Positions 44,601-53,632 of a DNA stretch of 64,000 nt are shown here, piece by piece (the stretch's first letter is position 1; each line of letters opens with the position of its first letter). Both the position numbers and the translations under genes were made by a program. Under the pieces are notes generated by a model, which saw nothing but the letters and a program-made list of their open reading frames with translations, did no database searches and was not told the origin of the DNA. Origin of the DNA: Ginsengibacter sp963792025 (lineage in GTDB: Bacteria > Bacteroidota > Bacteroidia > Chitinophagales > Chitinophagaceae); assembly GCA_963792025.1 (NCBI GenBank), contig CAWBUS010000011.1, forward strand, positions 62,001-126,000, given 5' to 3'.

Positions 44601-45131
44601 ATGAAATCATGTGTATACATAGGCACAAGCCTGGATGGTTTTATTGCAAGAAATGATGGAAATATCGATTGGCTCACACAATTCGCCAATAAGGATGTTT
44701 TTGATGCCTATGAAAAGTTTATCGGTAAGATTGACGCGATCGTTATTGGAAAGGGCACATTTGAAAAGGTGCTTACATTTCCTTCATGGCCCTATAAAAA
44801 GAAGGTATTTGTATTAAGTACGAGCATTAAACAAATACCTGAATCGCTCACAAAAAAAGTAACACTTCTTTCTATGCAGCCAAGGGAAGTGTTGCGCTAT
44901 CTTTCAAATTTGGGTTTAACTGGAGTATATGTTGATGGAGGAAAAGTGATCCAGGAATTCTTAAAAGAAGACCTTGTTGATGAGCTGATAATTTCAAAAG
45001 CTCCTGTATTAATAGGCAGCGGTATTTCATTGTTTGGTTATTTGGATCACGATCTTTCTTTCAAACACATACGAACAGAAACATTTTCTAATGGACTTGT
45101 AAGAAGTTATTACGAAAGAGATAGAACGTGA
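44601..45131 (+). CDS. RibD C-terminal/dihydrofolate-reductase-like protein
   Basis: 176 residues. The fold signature is present: CVYIGTSLDGFIARNDGNIDWL at the start, then DAIVIGKGTFE, YKKKVFVLSTS, YVDGGKVIQEFL and SKAPVLIGSG. These are hallmarks of the RibD_C/DHFR superfamily, NADPH-dependent reductases. Substrate not deducible; such stand-alone proteins are often named 'dihydrofolate reductase family'. The next gene in the same direction is the MaoC-like hydratase, 129 bp away, so a loose operon is possible. Confidence 0.88.
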   Translation: MKSCVYIGTSLDGFIARNDGNIDWLTQFANKDVFDAYEKFIGKIDAIVIGKGTFEKVLTFPSWPYKKKVFVLSTSIKQIPESLTKKVTLLSMQPREVLRYLSNLGLTGVYVDGGKVIQEFLKEDLVDELIISKAPVLIGSGISLFGYLDHDLSFKHIRTETFSNGLVRSYYERDRT

Positions 45132-45260
45132 GCACGGTCAACGGAGATAGTAAAACCAATTTTACATATACTAACGGTTGCTCAAAAACATTAAGTGCGC
45201 CTAGATGCCGCCATGAATTGAATCTTACAAAAAACAAATCATTCCATTATCTTAGCAGCT

Positions 45261-45719
45261 ATGGTAGTTATAACGAGTCACGCAGAATTTGAATCATATT
45301 TGGGTAAAGAGATCGGTGTGTCTAACTGGCATCAAATAACCCAGCAACAAATTAACCAGTTTGCAGATGCTACCCTCGACCATCAGTGGATCCATATTGA
45401 TTCAGAGAGAGCCAAAAAAGAAAGCCCTTTTAAAACTACCATTGCACACGGCTATCTCACACTCTCCCTTATTCCTTATTTCTGGAAACAAGTTGCCGAT
45501 GTGCAGAACCTTAAGATGGAAGTAAATTACGGAATAGAACAGCTTAAGTTTGGGCAGCCGGTTCTTGTAAACAGCGAAGTACGGTGCAGGGTTTCGCTTA
45601 AATCAATTATAAATCTCAGGGGCATTACCAAAGCCACACTCTTTATTCAACTTGAAATAAAAGACCAGCCAAAGCCAGCGTTTACCGGCGACACCTTATT
45701 TCTCTACCATTTCATCTAA
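45261..45719 (+). CDS. MaoC-like (R)-hydratase
   Basis: 152 residues, hot-dog fold. HQITQQQINQFADATLDHQW at residues 23-42 and the catalytic-region motif TTIAHGYLTLSLIP (Asp in DHQW and His in AHGY) match MaoC/PhaJ-type enoyl-CoA hydratases. GEQLKFGQPVLV-like IEQLKFGQPV marks the later strand. It hydrates (2E)-enoyl-CoA to (R)-3-hydroxyacyl-CoA in other members. Convergent with the adenylate cyclase gene. Confidence 0.9.
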   Translation: MVVITSHAEFESYLGKEIGVSNWHQITQQQINQFADATLDHQWIHIDSERAKKESPFKTTIAHGYLTLSLIPYFWKQVADVQNLKMEVNYGIEQLKFGQPVLVNSEVRCRVSLKSIINLRGITKATLFIQLEIKDQPKPAFTGDTLFLYHFI

Positions 45720-45769
45720 TGAGTTTTTTGATCGGTACCTGGTGCAATTCGTAATATGGTTATAACAGC

Positions 45770-47701
45770 CTAAGTGTATTCAACCAGGCCCAGTTTCTCC
45801 TTTAATAATTGATATCTTGGATCATCAGAAATTCCTTTGAACAAGGGGTGATCAATAATAATAGCTACAGGCCCGATCCTTTTTTCAACACATTGAAATA
45901 AATGATTAAAAGTGTTGTCTGTTTCTCCCAATGCCCACCAGGCCATGGCTAAGTCTATATCCAATACAACGCCAGGTTCTTCAACCTGCCGTTGTTCAAT
46001 CTTACGAATACATTCTAATGCTTTTTCGGTTTCTCCTAATTTGGCATAGGCACATGCTAACGGCGCCAGGCCTTTTAACGGATGCTTTATTATGCGATGG
46101 ATTTCTTCAAATATTTCTAATGCCTTCTTCCAATTGCCTTTTGCGCCGAGGCACCAGCCTTTTAACTCTGCTGCTGCACGCATGTGTGGATGAATCTCTA
46201 ACAACCATTCAGCCTGTTTTAATGCATCGTCAGGCCTTCCCGCATTGAGATAGGCTTCTGCAAGCAATTGAATAACTCTCGGAGATAATGGATCTACCTG
46301 TAACGCTTTTTCCATAATATCAACGGCTTCTTTCTTTCGCCCTGTGATAGTGTAATAAAAAGAAAGCATTTGATGGGCGCCGGTTGCTGCAGGATTTAAC
46401 TCAATCGCTTTTAGCAATGAATCGTAAGCCTGTTTCCATTTCCAGTCGTAAAGTAAATAAGCCGAACCTTTGGCTACATACCCTGCTGCCAGCGAACTAT
46501 CCAGTTGTAACGCCTTATCACTGTAAGTATGCACTAGTTGAAACGCTTCATTTGGTTGAATTTGTCCTGTTGCTCCAAGAAAAGCGTAACCAATTGCAGC
46601 CATTGCATAAGCATTGGCATAATTGGGTTCAAGTGTTATTGCTTGCTCAAAACATTCGATAGCTTTTTTTGTGTATTTGGGCGTGATCATGTTATGAAAG
46701 TGCAGGCCTTTCAAAAAAAGCGTGTAGGCGTCAAGGTTATGAGTAGGTGCTTTTACGAGTGTCTCCCCCTGCTCTTTTGCCGTTAAATTCTCACGACATT
46801 TATTTGCGATAATGCCGCTGATCTCATCCTGCACTTCAAATATATCGGTAAGGTCCCGGTCATAATTTTCGCTCCAGATATGATAGCCGTCGGCTGCATT
46901 TATTAATTGCACTGTAATGCGTACATGGTTTCCGGCTTTACGTACGCTGCCTTCCAATACTCTGTCTACGTTCAGCTGGGTGCCAATTTCACGTATATCA
47001 GTATTCCGGCCCTTAAAAGCAAAGGCCGACGTTCTTGATGTTACCTGCAGGCCATCTACTTTAGTAAGGGCATTTAATAATTCTTCTGTTATGCCATCGC
47101 TGAAGTATTCATTTTCGGGATCGGCACTCATATTTACAAAAGGAAGTACAGCCAGGCGATTCGCGGGCTGTTTGGTTTTTCCTTTAAGTTCGCTGCGGTT
47201 CGGAACAACAAGGCCTTTGTTATCTATTGCAAATATGCGGACAGGCTTTATTACATTCTTAAGTTCGAAGTAACCCATTTCCTTGGCTGTAAGATTTTCC
47301 TGGTTTTTAATTTCATCATATACCTTTTCTGAAATAAAAATTGAACCCGGAACAGCAAGGGATTCAATTCTTGATGCAAGATTAACGCCATCTCCATAAA
47401 TAGTATCCTCTTCCATTGAAATATCGCCCGTATGGATACCTATTCGCAAATCTACTTTGGGTTCCTGCTGCAATGATTGCTGTATCTGCACCGAACAATT
47501 AACACCGTCTACAGCACTGTTAAAAATGCTTAGAGCCCCGTCGCCATAGTATTGGAGAATTTTTCCATTGAAAGTTGAAACAGAAGTTTCCAAAATTTCC
47601 CTCAACCTTGCCCGCTTTTGTTTGGCCAATTGTTCATTCTGCTGCATAAGAGCAGTATAACCAGTCATGTCGGAAAACATTATTGCAGCAAGTTGACGCA
47701 T
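45770..47701 (-). CDS. Adenylate cyclase class III - TolB-like - TPR protein
   Basis: 643 residues. Class III cyclase domain (1-175): metal Asp in MFSDMTGYTALM, YYGDGALSIF, GIHTGDIS and YGDGVNLASRIE. The next part (about 185-305) is a TolB-like N-terminal unit (AVLPFVNMSADPENEYFSDG, LLNALTKVDGLQVTSRTSAF, SENYDRDLTDIFEVQDEIS). The C-terminal ~330 residues are a TPR array (repeats such as AIECFEQAITLEPNYANAYA). There are no transmembrane segments. This fused architecture is known in Bacteroidota and Proteobacteria and probably makes cAMP in response to protein partners. Confidence 0.93.
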   Translation of the reverse strand: MRQLAAIMFSDMTGYTALMQQNEQLAKQKRARLREILETSVSTFNGKILQYYGDGALSIFNSAVDGVNCSVQIQQSLQQEPKVDLRIGIHTGDISMEEDTIYGDGVNLASRIESLAVPGSIFISEKVYDEIKNQENLTAKEMGYFELKNVIKPVRIFAIDNKGLVVPNRSELKGKTKQPANRLAVLPFVNMSADPENEYFSDGITEELLNALTKVDGLQVTSRTSAFAFKGRNTDIREIGTQLNVDRVLEGSVRKAGNHVRITVQLINAADGYHIWSENYDRDLTDIFEVQDEISGIIANKCRENLTAKEQGETLVKAPTHNLDAYTLFLKGLHFHNMITPKYTKKAIECFEQAITLEPNYANAYAMAAIGYAFLGATGQIQPNEAFQLVHTYSDKALQLDSSLAAGYVAKGSAYLLYDWKWKQAYDSLLKAIELNPAATGAHQMLSFYYTITGRKKEAVDIMEKALQVDPLSPRVIQLLAEAYLNAGRPDDALKQAEWLLEIHPHMRAAAELKGWCLGAKGNWKKALEIFEEIHRIIKHPLKGLAPLACAYAKLGETEKALECIRKIEQRQVEEPGVVLDIDLAMAWWALGETDNTFNHLFQCVEKRIGPVAIIIDHPLFKGISDDPRYQLLKEKLGLVEYT

Positions 47702-47760
47702 ACGTAAAAATAGTAAAGATAAAGTTGGTTATTCTTGATTTTACACTAACTGGCTTTAGG

Positions 47761-48147
47761 CTAAAGGGTGATGTTTCCCATCAGCTAATTATTGTACCGT
47801 CGATTTATGGAGGCATTACAACATCGTTTGGAACAGCAATGAGTTTACGGCAGGCGGATGATAAATCTACTGCTGAAATAATGAAATTATTTTACGAACT
47901 ACTTGCCAAAAGTGAAACTAAAGACGAAGCATCGCGGTCGACAAAACCCGCATTTTTATTTAAGTCAGACCCCCTTATATCGCATCCTTATTTTTGGGAG
48001 GCGTTTATTGCTAACGGTGATATGGCGCCCTTGAAAAATACAAACAAATGGCCTATTGCTCATCTTTGGATTCGGCTGTTGTCGCTTGTGTTACTAATTA
48101 TTCTTCATCTTCTATTTCTCCACCGAAATAAATATTTAGTTCGATAA
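47761..48147 (+). pseudogene. CHAT-domain protein C-terminal remnant
   Basis: The open frame (from 47683) reads FGTAMSLRQADDKSTAEIMK, LFYELLAKSETKDEA, SHPYFWEAFIANGD, then a C-terminal hydrophobic stretch (LWIRLLSLVLLIILHLLF). The middle matches the end of CHAT (caspase-like) domains (SLWxxDDxSTAxLMxxFY ... HPYYWAAFVxxGD). The catalytic His/Cys part is missing, and the N-terminus overlaps the start of the neighbouring cyclase gene. Probably the tail of a deleted CHAT/TPR gene. Confidence 0.6.
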
Positions 48148-48159
48148 AATCCTAAGGCC

Positions 48160-48305
48160 ACCGAGGTGCTTGTACTCCAGTACGTGCAGGTGTTTGTTGC
48201 ATTGTAATAATCCGTCTCCAATTTTAACCAGGCGTATGGAAGTTTCGTGAGAAGATTGTCTTTCGAATACCCTGTTACGTTAGTAATCGTCATTCGATTA
48301 TAAAA
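48160..48305. repeat. Very diverged copy of the interspersed repeat
   Basis: TTTCGAATACCCTGTTACG followed by TTAGTAATCGTCATTCG recalls the core. Marginal; the last recognisable copy before the repeat-free right part of the window. Confidence 0.3.
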
Positions 48306-48452
48306 AAAGACAATCACGTGACACTATGCAAGCCAAAATATATCATATCATTTAGTAGCATGATTTCTATCATAATAAACCCTCTCCTTTCATCGCTACA
48401 TTCGTTTCATCACATTCATCCATTTTATTAACCACATAAAAAATCAATTTCC

Positions 48453-48881
48453 ATGAGCTTTTTAAAAAATCCTTCGTTGAATCTATTTAAGGCAACTGCA
48501 ATTGTTATCGCACTTTTATTTAGCAATTATCTCGCTCAGGCGCAGTCCAATCCATGGCCAGTGCCTAAAAACGGTGAAAATCTACGAAACCCTGAACCAC
48601 ACGATGCTGCCTCTATAAAAAACGGCAAAACAATCTACATTGCTTACTGTGCACCTTGCCATGGCAATAAGGGAAAAGGAGACGGACCAGCGTCGGCGTC
48701 GCTAAATCCTAAACCCGCTGATCATACTTCTGCTGCGGTACAGGCAGAATCTGACGGTACATTATATTATAAGATTTCAGAAGGACATGGGCATACTGCC
48801 ATGCCGCCATTTAAATCAGTATTAAGCGTCGACCAAAGATGGGCGGTAATAAATTATATCCGGACACTTAGCAAGAAATAA
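48453..48881 (+). CDS. Monohaem cytochrome c (c-type)
   Basis: 142 residues with a signal peptide (AIVIALLFSNYLAQAQ). One CAPCH haem site (Cys66, Cys69, His70) and a C-terminal Met ligand region (HTAMPPF). Preceded by VPKNGENLRNPEP, typical of small soluble or membrane-bound electron-transfer cytochromes. It is the first gene of an operon-like set: 35 bp later comes a porin, then a second cytochrome. Electron donor or acceptor to an outer-membrane process is plausible. Confidence 0.9.
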   Translation: MSFLKNPSLNLFKATAIVIALLFSNYLAQAQSNPWPVPKNGENLRNPEPHDAASIKNGKTIYIAYCAPCHGNKGKGDGPASASLNPKPADHTSAAVQAESDGTLYYKISEGHGHTAMPPFKSVLSVDQRWAVINYIRTLSKK

Positions 48882-48915
48882 ATAAGCCAATTCAATCACC
48901 TTTCATCTTAAAATT

Positions 48916-50127
48916 ATGAACCACTTTAAAAAATTTATTCAGCAACTAAAATTAATGTGCGTGTTTCTTTTGCTTTCAACTATTGTGAAAGCCCAGGAAC
49001 CTGCTATGGTAGTTGACTCTTCACTTCTCGACAGGATTAATACCATTGAGCAGGAAGCCTCTTTTATTAAGCCCGAAGATTCGCATTTAATGATTGTAGG
49101 GCTACTCACTTTTGGCTATGTAAGTAACAAAACTACGGTTACTTATAATAGTGCAAGTGATGTTTCGAAAACCAGTAGCCTCGGTGATGCTGACCACTTT
49201 GAATTCAGTCCAATGCTTCTTTGGAGGCACGGCAAAAAATTCCTCCTCGAATTTGAACCATCCTTCAGTGCCGACGGAGTGGGCGTCAACTGGGCAGCTG
49301 TATCTTATTATGCAACACCAGGACTAATCCTCAGAGGTGGCTATCTTGTTTTACCTTTTGGTACTTACAATAAACGACTTGCGGCTGGATGGATAAATAA
49401 ACTAGCCTCTGATCCAGAGGGAATTCCTGAGTCCACAGATTTTGCAGTAGAGGCAGAAGGGGGATTCCAGGCAGGGACGATGAAATGGAGTTATGATATT
49501 GCAATTTCTAACGGAATGCAACTTCAGCCCGATGGCACCACTCAATTTGTTGGCATTACTGATAATAATAAAAATAAAACCTTTACAGGAAGAATAGGAT
49601 GGCTGCCATTCGCAAATTCGTCACTTGAATTAGGCGCCTCGTATATGACTGGAAAAGTTGGTGACGCAGGAAACACTACAGCTAATTTATATGCACTCGA
49701 CCTAAACCTTGTAGAAAATTTGAGCCCGTTTCAGATTAACGTAAAGGGTCAATATAGCGAATCTAAGTTAGACAATGCAAACTACATTAACCCGGTAAAC
49801 TCCAACACATATACATTTAACAACCACACTAAAACAGGTTATATCATGGCCGCAATACGGCCTATGTTTTCTAAAAACAACATAGTAAAAAACTTTGAGG
49901 TCGCTGCCAGGTATGGCAACTATACAACGCCGGCCAATTCGCTTTGGGGAACCAGGGATAATTCGCTGGCATTAAGTCTTAATTACTGGCTCAATTGGCG
50001 CACCGTTGTAAGGTATTCTTATGAAGGCATAAAAGGAACCAACACGGTAAGTACCGATTTAGGTGGTAACAAAGGTGAAGTCACGAAATCCAATTCCATG
50101 TACGTGCAATTTTGCATTGAACTCTAA
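48916..50127 (+). CDS. Outer-membrane porin (phosphate-selective/OprP-like barrel)
   Basis: 403 residues with a signal peptide (LKLMCVFLLLSTIVKAQ). About 16 alternating strands with turn-rich loops, the N-terminal RINTIEQE helix-like start, GLILRGGYLVLPFGTYNKRL and C-terminal ...SYEGIKG, ending in MYVQFCIEL. It fits porin families of Bacteroidota (porin/phosphate-selective). Sandwiched between two cytochrome c genes, so it may pass electrons or small molecules for outer-membrane respiration (inference). Confidence 0.8.
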   Translation: MNHFKKFIQQLKLMCVFLLLSTIVKAQEPAMVVDSSLLDRINTIEQEASFIKPEDSHLMIVGLLTFGYVSNKTTVTYNSASDVSKTSSLGDADHFEFSPMLLWRHGKKFLLEFEPSFSADGVGVNWAAVSYYATPGLILRGGYLVLPFGTYNKRLAAGWINKLASDPEGIPESTDFAVEAEGGFQAGTMKWSYDIAISNGMQLQPDGTTQFVGITDNNKNKTFTGRIGWLPFANSSLELGASYMTGKVGDAGNTTANLYALDLNLVENLSPFQINVKGQYSESKLDNANYINPVNSNTYTFNNHTKTGYIMAAIRPMFSKNNIVKNFEVAARYGNYTTPANSLWGTRDNSLALSLNYWLNWRTVVRYSYEGIKGTNTVSTDLGGNKGEVTKSNSMYVQFCIEL

Positions 50128-50141
50128 TAAAACTACAGACA

Positions 50142-50420
50142 ATGAAAATCTTTAATAATAAGAAGCTCACTATTTTAAGTTTGCTGGTGCTGATGATTGG
50201 GTCCATGATACTAATTCTGGATAGCTGCACCGCCAGCCAAAAGATATCAATGAAATCTGGTGCACAGTTATGGAGCGAGAATTGTCAGCGATGCCATAAC
50301 ACGCCATCACCTTCCACCTTCTCGCATGAACAATGGGAAACAATAGGCATGCATATGCAAAGCAGGGCCTTATTAACTGACGTGGAGAAAAACAAAATAG
50401 TGGAGTTTTTAAAGCAATAG
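50142..50420 (+). CDS. Small lipoprotein cytochrome c
   Basis: 92 residues. Signal segment (ILSLLVLMIGSMILILDSCT, lipobox Cys29), then one haem site CQRCH (48-52). The short length and lipid anchor suggest an inner- or outer-membrane-attached electron carrier. It lies 14 bp after the porin and is certainly in the same transcript. C-terminal segment ends VEFLKQ. Confidence 0.85.
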   Translation: MKIFNNKKLTILSLLVLMIGSMILILDSCTASQKISMKSGAQLWSENCQRCHNTPSPSTFSHEQWETIGMHMQSRALLTDVEKNKIVEFLKQ

Positions 50421-50586
50421 TTTTCGTTGGTTATTGTGCAGCTATTGCTTGCTAAAAAAATCCTTTGATATAAAGGCTGTTCAGCGCCGTTGTGATTTTA
50501 ACCTCGGCGCTGCCTTTGTCTTTTATAAATTCACAAACGGAGTATTCGTTAGTTCCAGGATTGTCGCTGGTTCAAAAGTTTTCGTT

Positions 50587-50964
50587 CTATATCCAACTTA
50601 ATTCTTTCACGGTCTTTTCGCTCTCAACATTTCCTGTATGCTTTGTTGCCTTTGGTTCAAACAGCAGGTTAAAAACCATTTCACCGTTAGTATGCGGCCG
50701 ATGTTCAACTCCTTTTGGAACAATCAAAATTTCTCCTTCTTTAACTTCAACAGTTCTTCCCTCTCTAAAATCCATTAATAAGGTTCCTTTGAATACCATA
50801 AAAAGTTCGTCTTCATCTTCATGGCTGTGCCACATGAAGTCGTCTTTAAGTTTACAAAGTTTTACGTATTGGCCATTGAGCTCTCCGACTATATGAGGAG
50901 TCCATTGTTTTTCAAACAGTGAAAATTTCTCCATTATGTTTATTGGTTGTATCATTCCATGCAT
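50587..50964 (-). CDS. Cupin-domain protein
   Basis: 125 residues; the ATG used here gives MHGMIQPINIM, and MEKFSLFEKQ (11 residues later) is an equally good start. Cupin motif 1 WHSHEDEDELFMVFKGTL and motif 2 KGVEHRPHTNGEM are present with His and Glu ligands. Small stand-alone cupins of this type bind a metal and act as sugar isomerases, dioxygenases or sensors; the substrate is unknown. Confidence 0.85.
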   Translation of the reverse strand: MHGMIQPINIMEKFSLFEKQWTPHIVGELNGQYVKLCKLKDDFMWHSHEDEDELFMVFKGTLLMDFREGRTVEVKEGEILIVPKGVEHRPHTNGEMVFNLLFEPKATKHTGNVESEKTVKELSWI

Positions 50965-51185
50965 TTTTTAGATGAGTAAAATATCTTTTGCAAATTTTTA
51001 TCTCCAGCCATGCTGAGACTGATTTTTTGAATACGTAAAAATAAAATACCCCGACCTATATTTCTATCGTTGCCAGGCATGGAAAGAAATGGTTTCTAAA
51101 ACAAGGTCGTCCTAATTTATTTCACCGCTAAAAAGCCTTTTTTTCATAGCTTCAATTAATTAGTTTTAAAATTGACAAATTAACT

Positions 51186-51767
51186 ATGCAAAAACTCTTC
51201 TTCTTAAGCCTGGCAAGTATTCTTTGCAGCGCAAGTTCCCGTGAGAACAATTTAAAAAAAACATTCTTTCCTCAAAGCGATACGACTGGTTGGATAAATA
51301 GCTTTCGGGAATTCAGACATGCGGTCTATACAAATGACAGGGCCAAAGCGAAGCAGTTTATCGACTTTCCGATAATGAACGACAATAATGAAATTTGGTA
51401 TTTGGCATATAATTATGACGATAAATTGATCAGTAAACTTCCAACCAATATTAAACCATTTACCGAAAAAGATTTTGATAAATATTACAGCAAAATTTTT
51501 ACAAAGAGATTTATCAACACTATTTTGAAAATAAAATCGAACCAACTATACAATACGGGAAAAGCTGAAAGTATTCGATTTAAAGACAGATCCGAAACCT
51601 ATAAAATGTACGTTACATTTGATAAAGAAGATAAAACCCTGACACTTAATCTTGCCTCAGAAACGGCGATAAAAACAGAAGACGGCGGACAGTTTAATGT
51701 TATTTACCAGTTCGACGTTATAAATAACCATGAAATAAAATTCAGGCGTGTAAGGCTCGCAGGATAG
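51186..51767 (+). CDS. Exported hypothetical protein
   Basis: 193 residues; a short hydrophobic N-terminus (LFFLSLASILCSASS) looks like a weak lipoprotein-type signal. The rest is charged, with SFREFRHAVYTNDRAKAKQF and a beta-rich C-terminal half (YKMYVTFDKEDKTLTLNLAS, FNVIYQFDVINNHEIKFRRV). No family recognised. Alone between a cupin gene and a minus-strand gene. Confidence 0.6.
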   Translation: MQKLFFLSLASILCSASSRENNLKKTFFPQSDTTGWINSFREFRHAVYTNDRAKAKQFIDFPIMNDNNEIWYLAYNYDDKLISKLPTNIKPFTEKDFDKYYSKIFTKRFINTILKIKSNQLYNTGKAESIRFKDRSETYKMYVTFDKEDKTLTLNLASETAIKTEDGGQFNVIYQFDVINNHEIKFRRVRLAG

Positions 51768-51856
51768 AATTATTTTTTTCGAAGATTGAAGTCAGTAAAA
51801 TAAAGCGGCATCATCATGCCTTCTAAATAGTAATTTGCTGACGCCTTAGTTTTTTA

Positions 51857-52441
51857 TCAATGAGCGATGTTGATAGATTGCAGGTAATATTTTTTCCCCA
51901 ATCGCAAATAAGACTTATAGGTATAGCGTAATACTTCACCAGCCAAAAGAACGGCAGCCGCGATGCCAAGCTGACTTCCTGAAAAAGAAAAATTATTTTT
52001 AATAATTCCGTTTAAAACATTTAAAACAATATAGCCGGTTCCGGCTGTTTGAAATAATAATCCGTTCTTTATCCAGAGCCAATGCACATGGCCACCCTGG
52101 TGAGTTATTGAGGCCCTTTCATTATGATAGCCAAACTGCACGCCTCTTTTTGGCATGGCATATATGTCATTCAATGTTACTACCATCATTCCCAAATGTA
52201 TGGTGTCAATTCCAGACATGGTAACATGAAGTATAAAGGGATTAATATAAAAAGTATCCTGCTTCACCTCTTCAATATTGCCGGTATACCATTGGTGATC
52301 TTTTAATTGGAAAGCGATATAAGAATACTTTTTAAACGTAGCGATTGTTTTGTCGTTTTTCTTAAATAGAATAAAATCCTGTTGGGCGTGAACTATCGAG
52401 AAGCTACATGCCAGAAAGATTGCAAATGCTGTTTTGTTCAT
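51857..52441 (-). CDS. Secreted/membrane hypothetical protein
   Basis: 194 residues with a signal peptide (AFAIFLACSFSIVHAQ). The N-terminal half is beta-rich (FILFKKNDKTIATFKKYS, DTFYINPFILHVTM); the C-terminal half has two hydrophobic segments (GTGYIVLNVLNGII, LGIAAAVLLAGEVLRYT). Resembles small Bacteroidota outer-membrane or periplasmic proteins of unknown role. The ending LRLGKKYYLQSINIAH is positively charged. Confidence 0.6.
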   Translation of the reverse strand: MNKTAFAIFLACSFSIVHAQQDFILFKKNDKTIATFKKYSYIAFQLKDHQWYTGNIEEVKQDTFYINPFILHVTMSGIDTIHLGMMVVTLNDIYAMPKRGVQFGYHNERASITHQGGHVHWLWIKNGLLFQTAGTGYIVLNVLNGIIKNNFSFSGSQLGIAAAVLLAGEVLRYTYKSYLRLGKKYYLQSINIAH

Positions 52442-52741
52442 TTGAATAAATATAGCGTTTCGGTGCGTTGCCGATTCTTAACTATCCGTTAAACTTGTAC
52501 CATTATTTTTGTTGGAAATTGTTAATGTAATTCCCGTCTATAATTTTGCGGGTAAACATTGCCGTTATTATGAAGATTGTCACCAAAATGTTTGCATGAT
52601 CTATGTTTCGGTGTCGCGGTAGGTTATTAAAAAAACAACTTGGCGAGACAATAACAACGGGTATCTTTATGTAAGTAAGTTTAACTCAATCCAAATAAAA
52701 CAATTAAATCAAAATAAAACATGTACCAGGTAAGAGAAACA

Positions 52742-53632
52742 ATGAAAGTTGTTTTAGGTGTAATATTTATTTTATTCGGCACTTTAACTGCATCGGCTCA
52801 GAGGAAAGGCAACAACAATAAAGATCAAAGAGATCAAAGAGACCAAAATGTTCGCAGCCGTGACGTACAGCCGCAGCAACGCACCACGCCGCAAAGGCAG
52901 CCAACCGTTAACCGCACACCCGCTAACACTGTACCGGTTAACAGAACCGCTCCAAACAGAATAACAGTTAACCGCACTCAAACAAACAGGACACAAGTAA
53001 ATGTCAACAGAACACAAGTGGTGAACAGAACGCCCAACCACAGCCCTGCTGCAAGACCTACAAATCGCCCTGGTTACAGGCCACAAGGCTGGGCAGCTAC
53101 ACGGAGGCCTTACAGAAGGCCGCCGGTTGTTTACAATGGGAGAAGATATTACACGTATCATAACTATTATCCCCACCCATATACCGCATTTTCTTATGGC
53201 CCACGCTGGCATCCAATCGGGTTCTTTCTTTCTGCTCTTGTAGGCACAGCAATTATTATAGACCTCGAAAACAGGCGCTACCGTTATGATGCGGGTGTAT
53301 TTTATGCCCCTTACAATAATGGATACCAGGTGGTACCTGCTCCGCCTGGTGCTTACGTGCCATCTATTCCTGAGGGTTACCAAACAGCAACGGTAGGCGG
53401 TCAAACCTATTATTATTTTGGAGGCGCTTTCTTTGTTTTAAACGGAGATCAGTATGAGGTAGTTCAGGCTCCTGCGGGTGCAGTTGTTTACAATTTACCA
53501 CAGGGCGCTTCGGCGATACAGATAGATGATTTTGATTATGTTGAATATAACGGCACGTATTATCAGCCGATCCAGATCAATGGCCAGGATGCTTATGAAG
53601 TTGTAGAGATGGAAGACCAACCGCAGCAATAG
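52742..53632 (+). CDS. DUF6515-like secreted protein with Asn/Arg/Thr repeats
   Basis: 296 residues from ATG 52742 (MKVVLGVIFILFGTLTASAQ, a clean signal peptide); ATG 52721 would add 7 residues before the signal. Next comes a low-complexity VNRT/NRTQ repeat zone (PVNRTAPNRITVNRTQTNRT), then an Arg/Tyr-rich YRPQGWAATRRPYRRPP, a single hydrophobic stretch (FFLSALVGTAIIID), and three similar beta units (PAPPGAYVPSIPEGYQTATV, QAPAGAVVYNLPQGASAIQI) characteristic of DUF6515 proteins. Probably surface-exposed. Confidence 0.75.
   Translation: MKVVLGVIFILFGTLTASAQRKGNNNKDQRDQRDQNVRSRDVQPQQRTTPQRQPTVNRTPANTVPVNRTAPNRITVNRTQTNRTQVNVNRTQVVNRTPNHSPAARPTNRPGYRPQGWAATRRPYRRPPVVYNGRRYYTYHNYYPHPYTAFSYGPRWHPIGFFLSALVGTAIIIDLENRRYRYDAGVFYAPYNNGYQVVPAPPGAYVPSIPEGYQTATVGGQTYYYFGGAFFVLNGDQYEVVQAPAGAVVYNLPQGASAIQIDDFDYVEYNGTYYQPIQINGQDAYEVVEMEDQPQQ

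Noticed and set aside
52784..53404. 206-residue antisense open frame opposite the DUF6515-like gene
   Set aside because: Arises from the Arg/Asn/Thr-biased codons of the real gene on the other strand.
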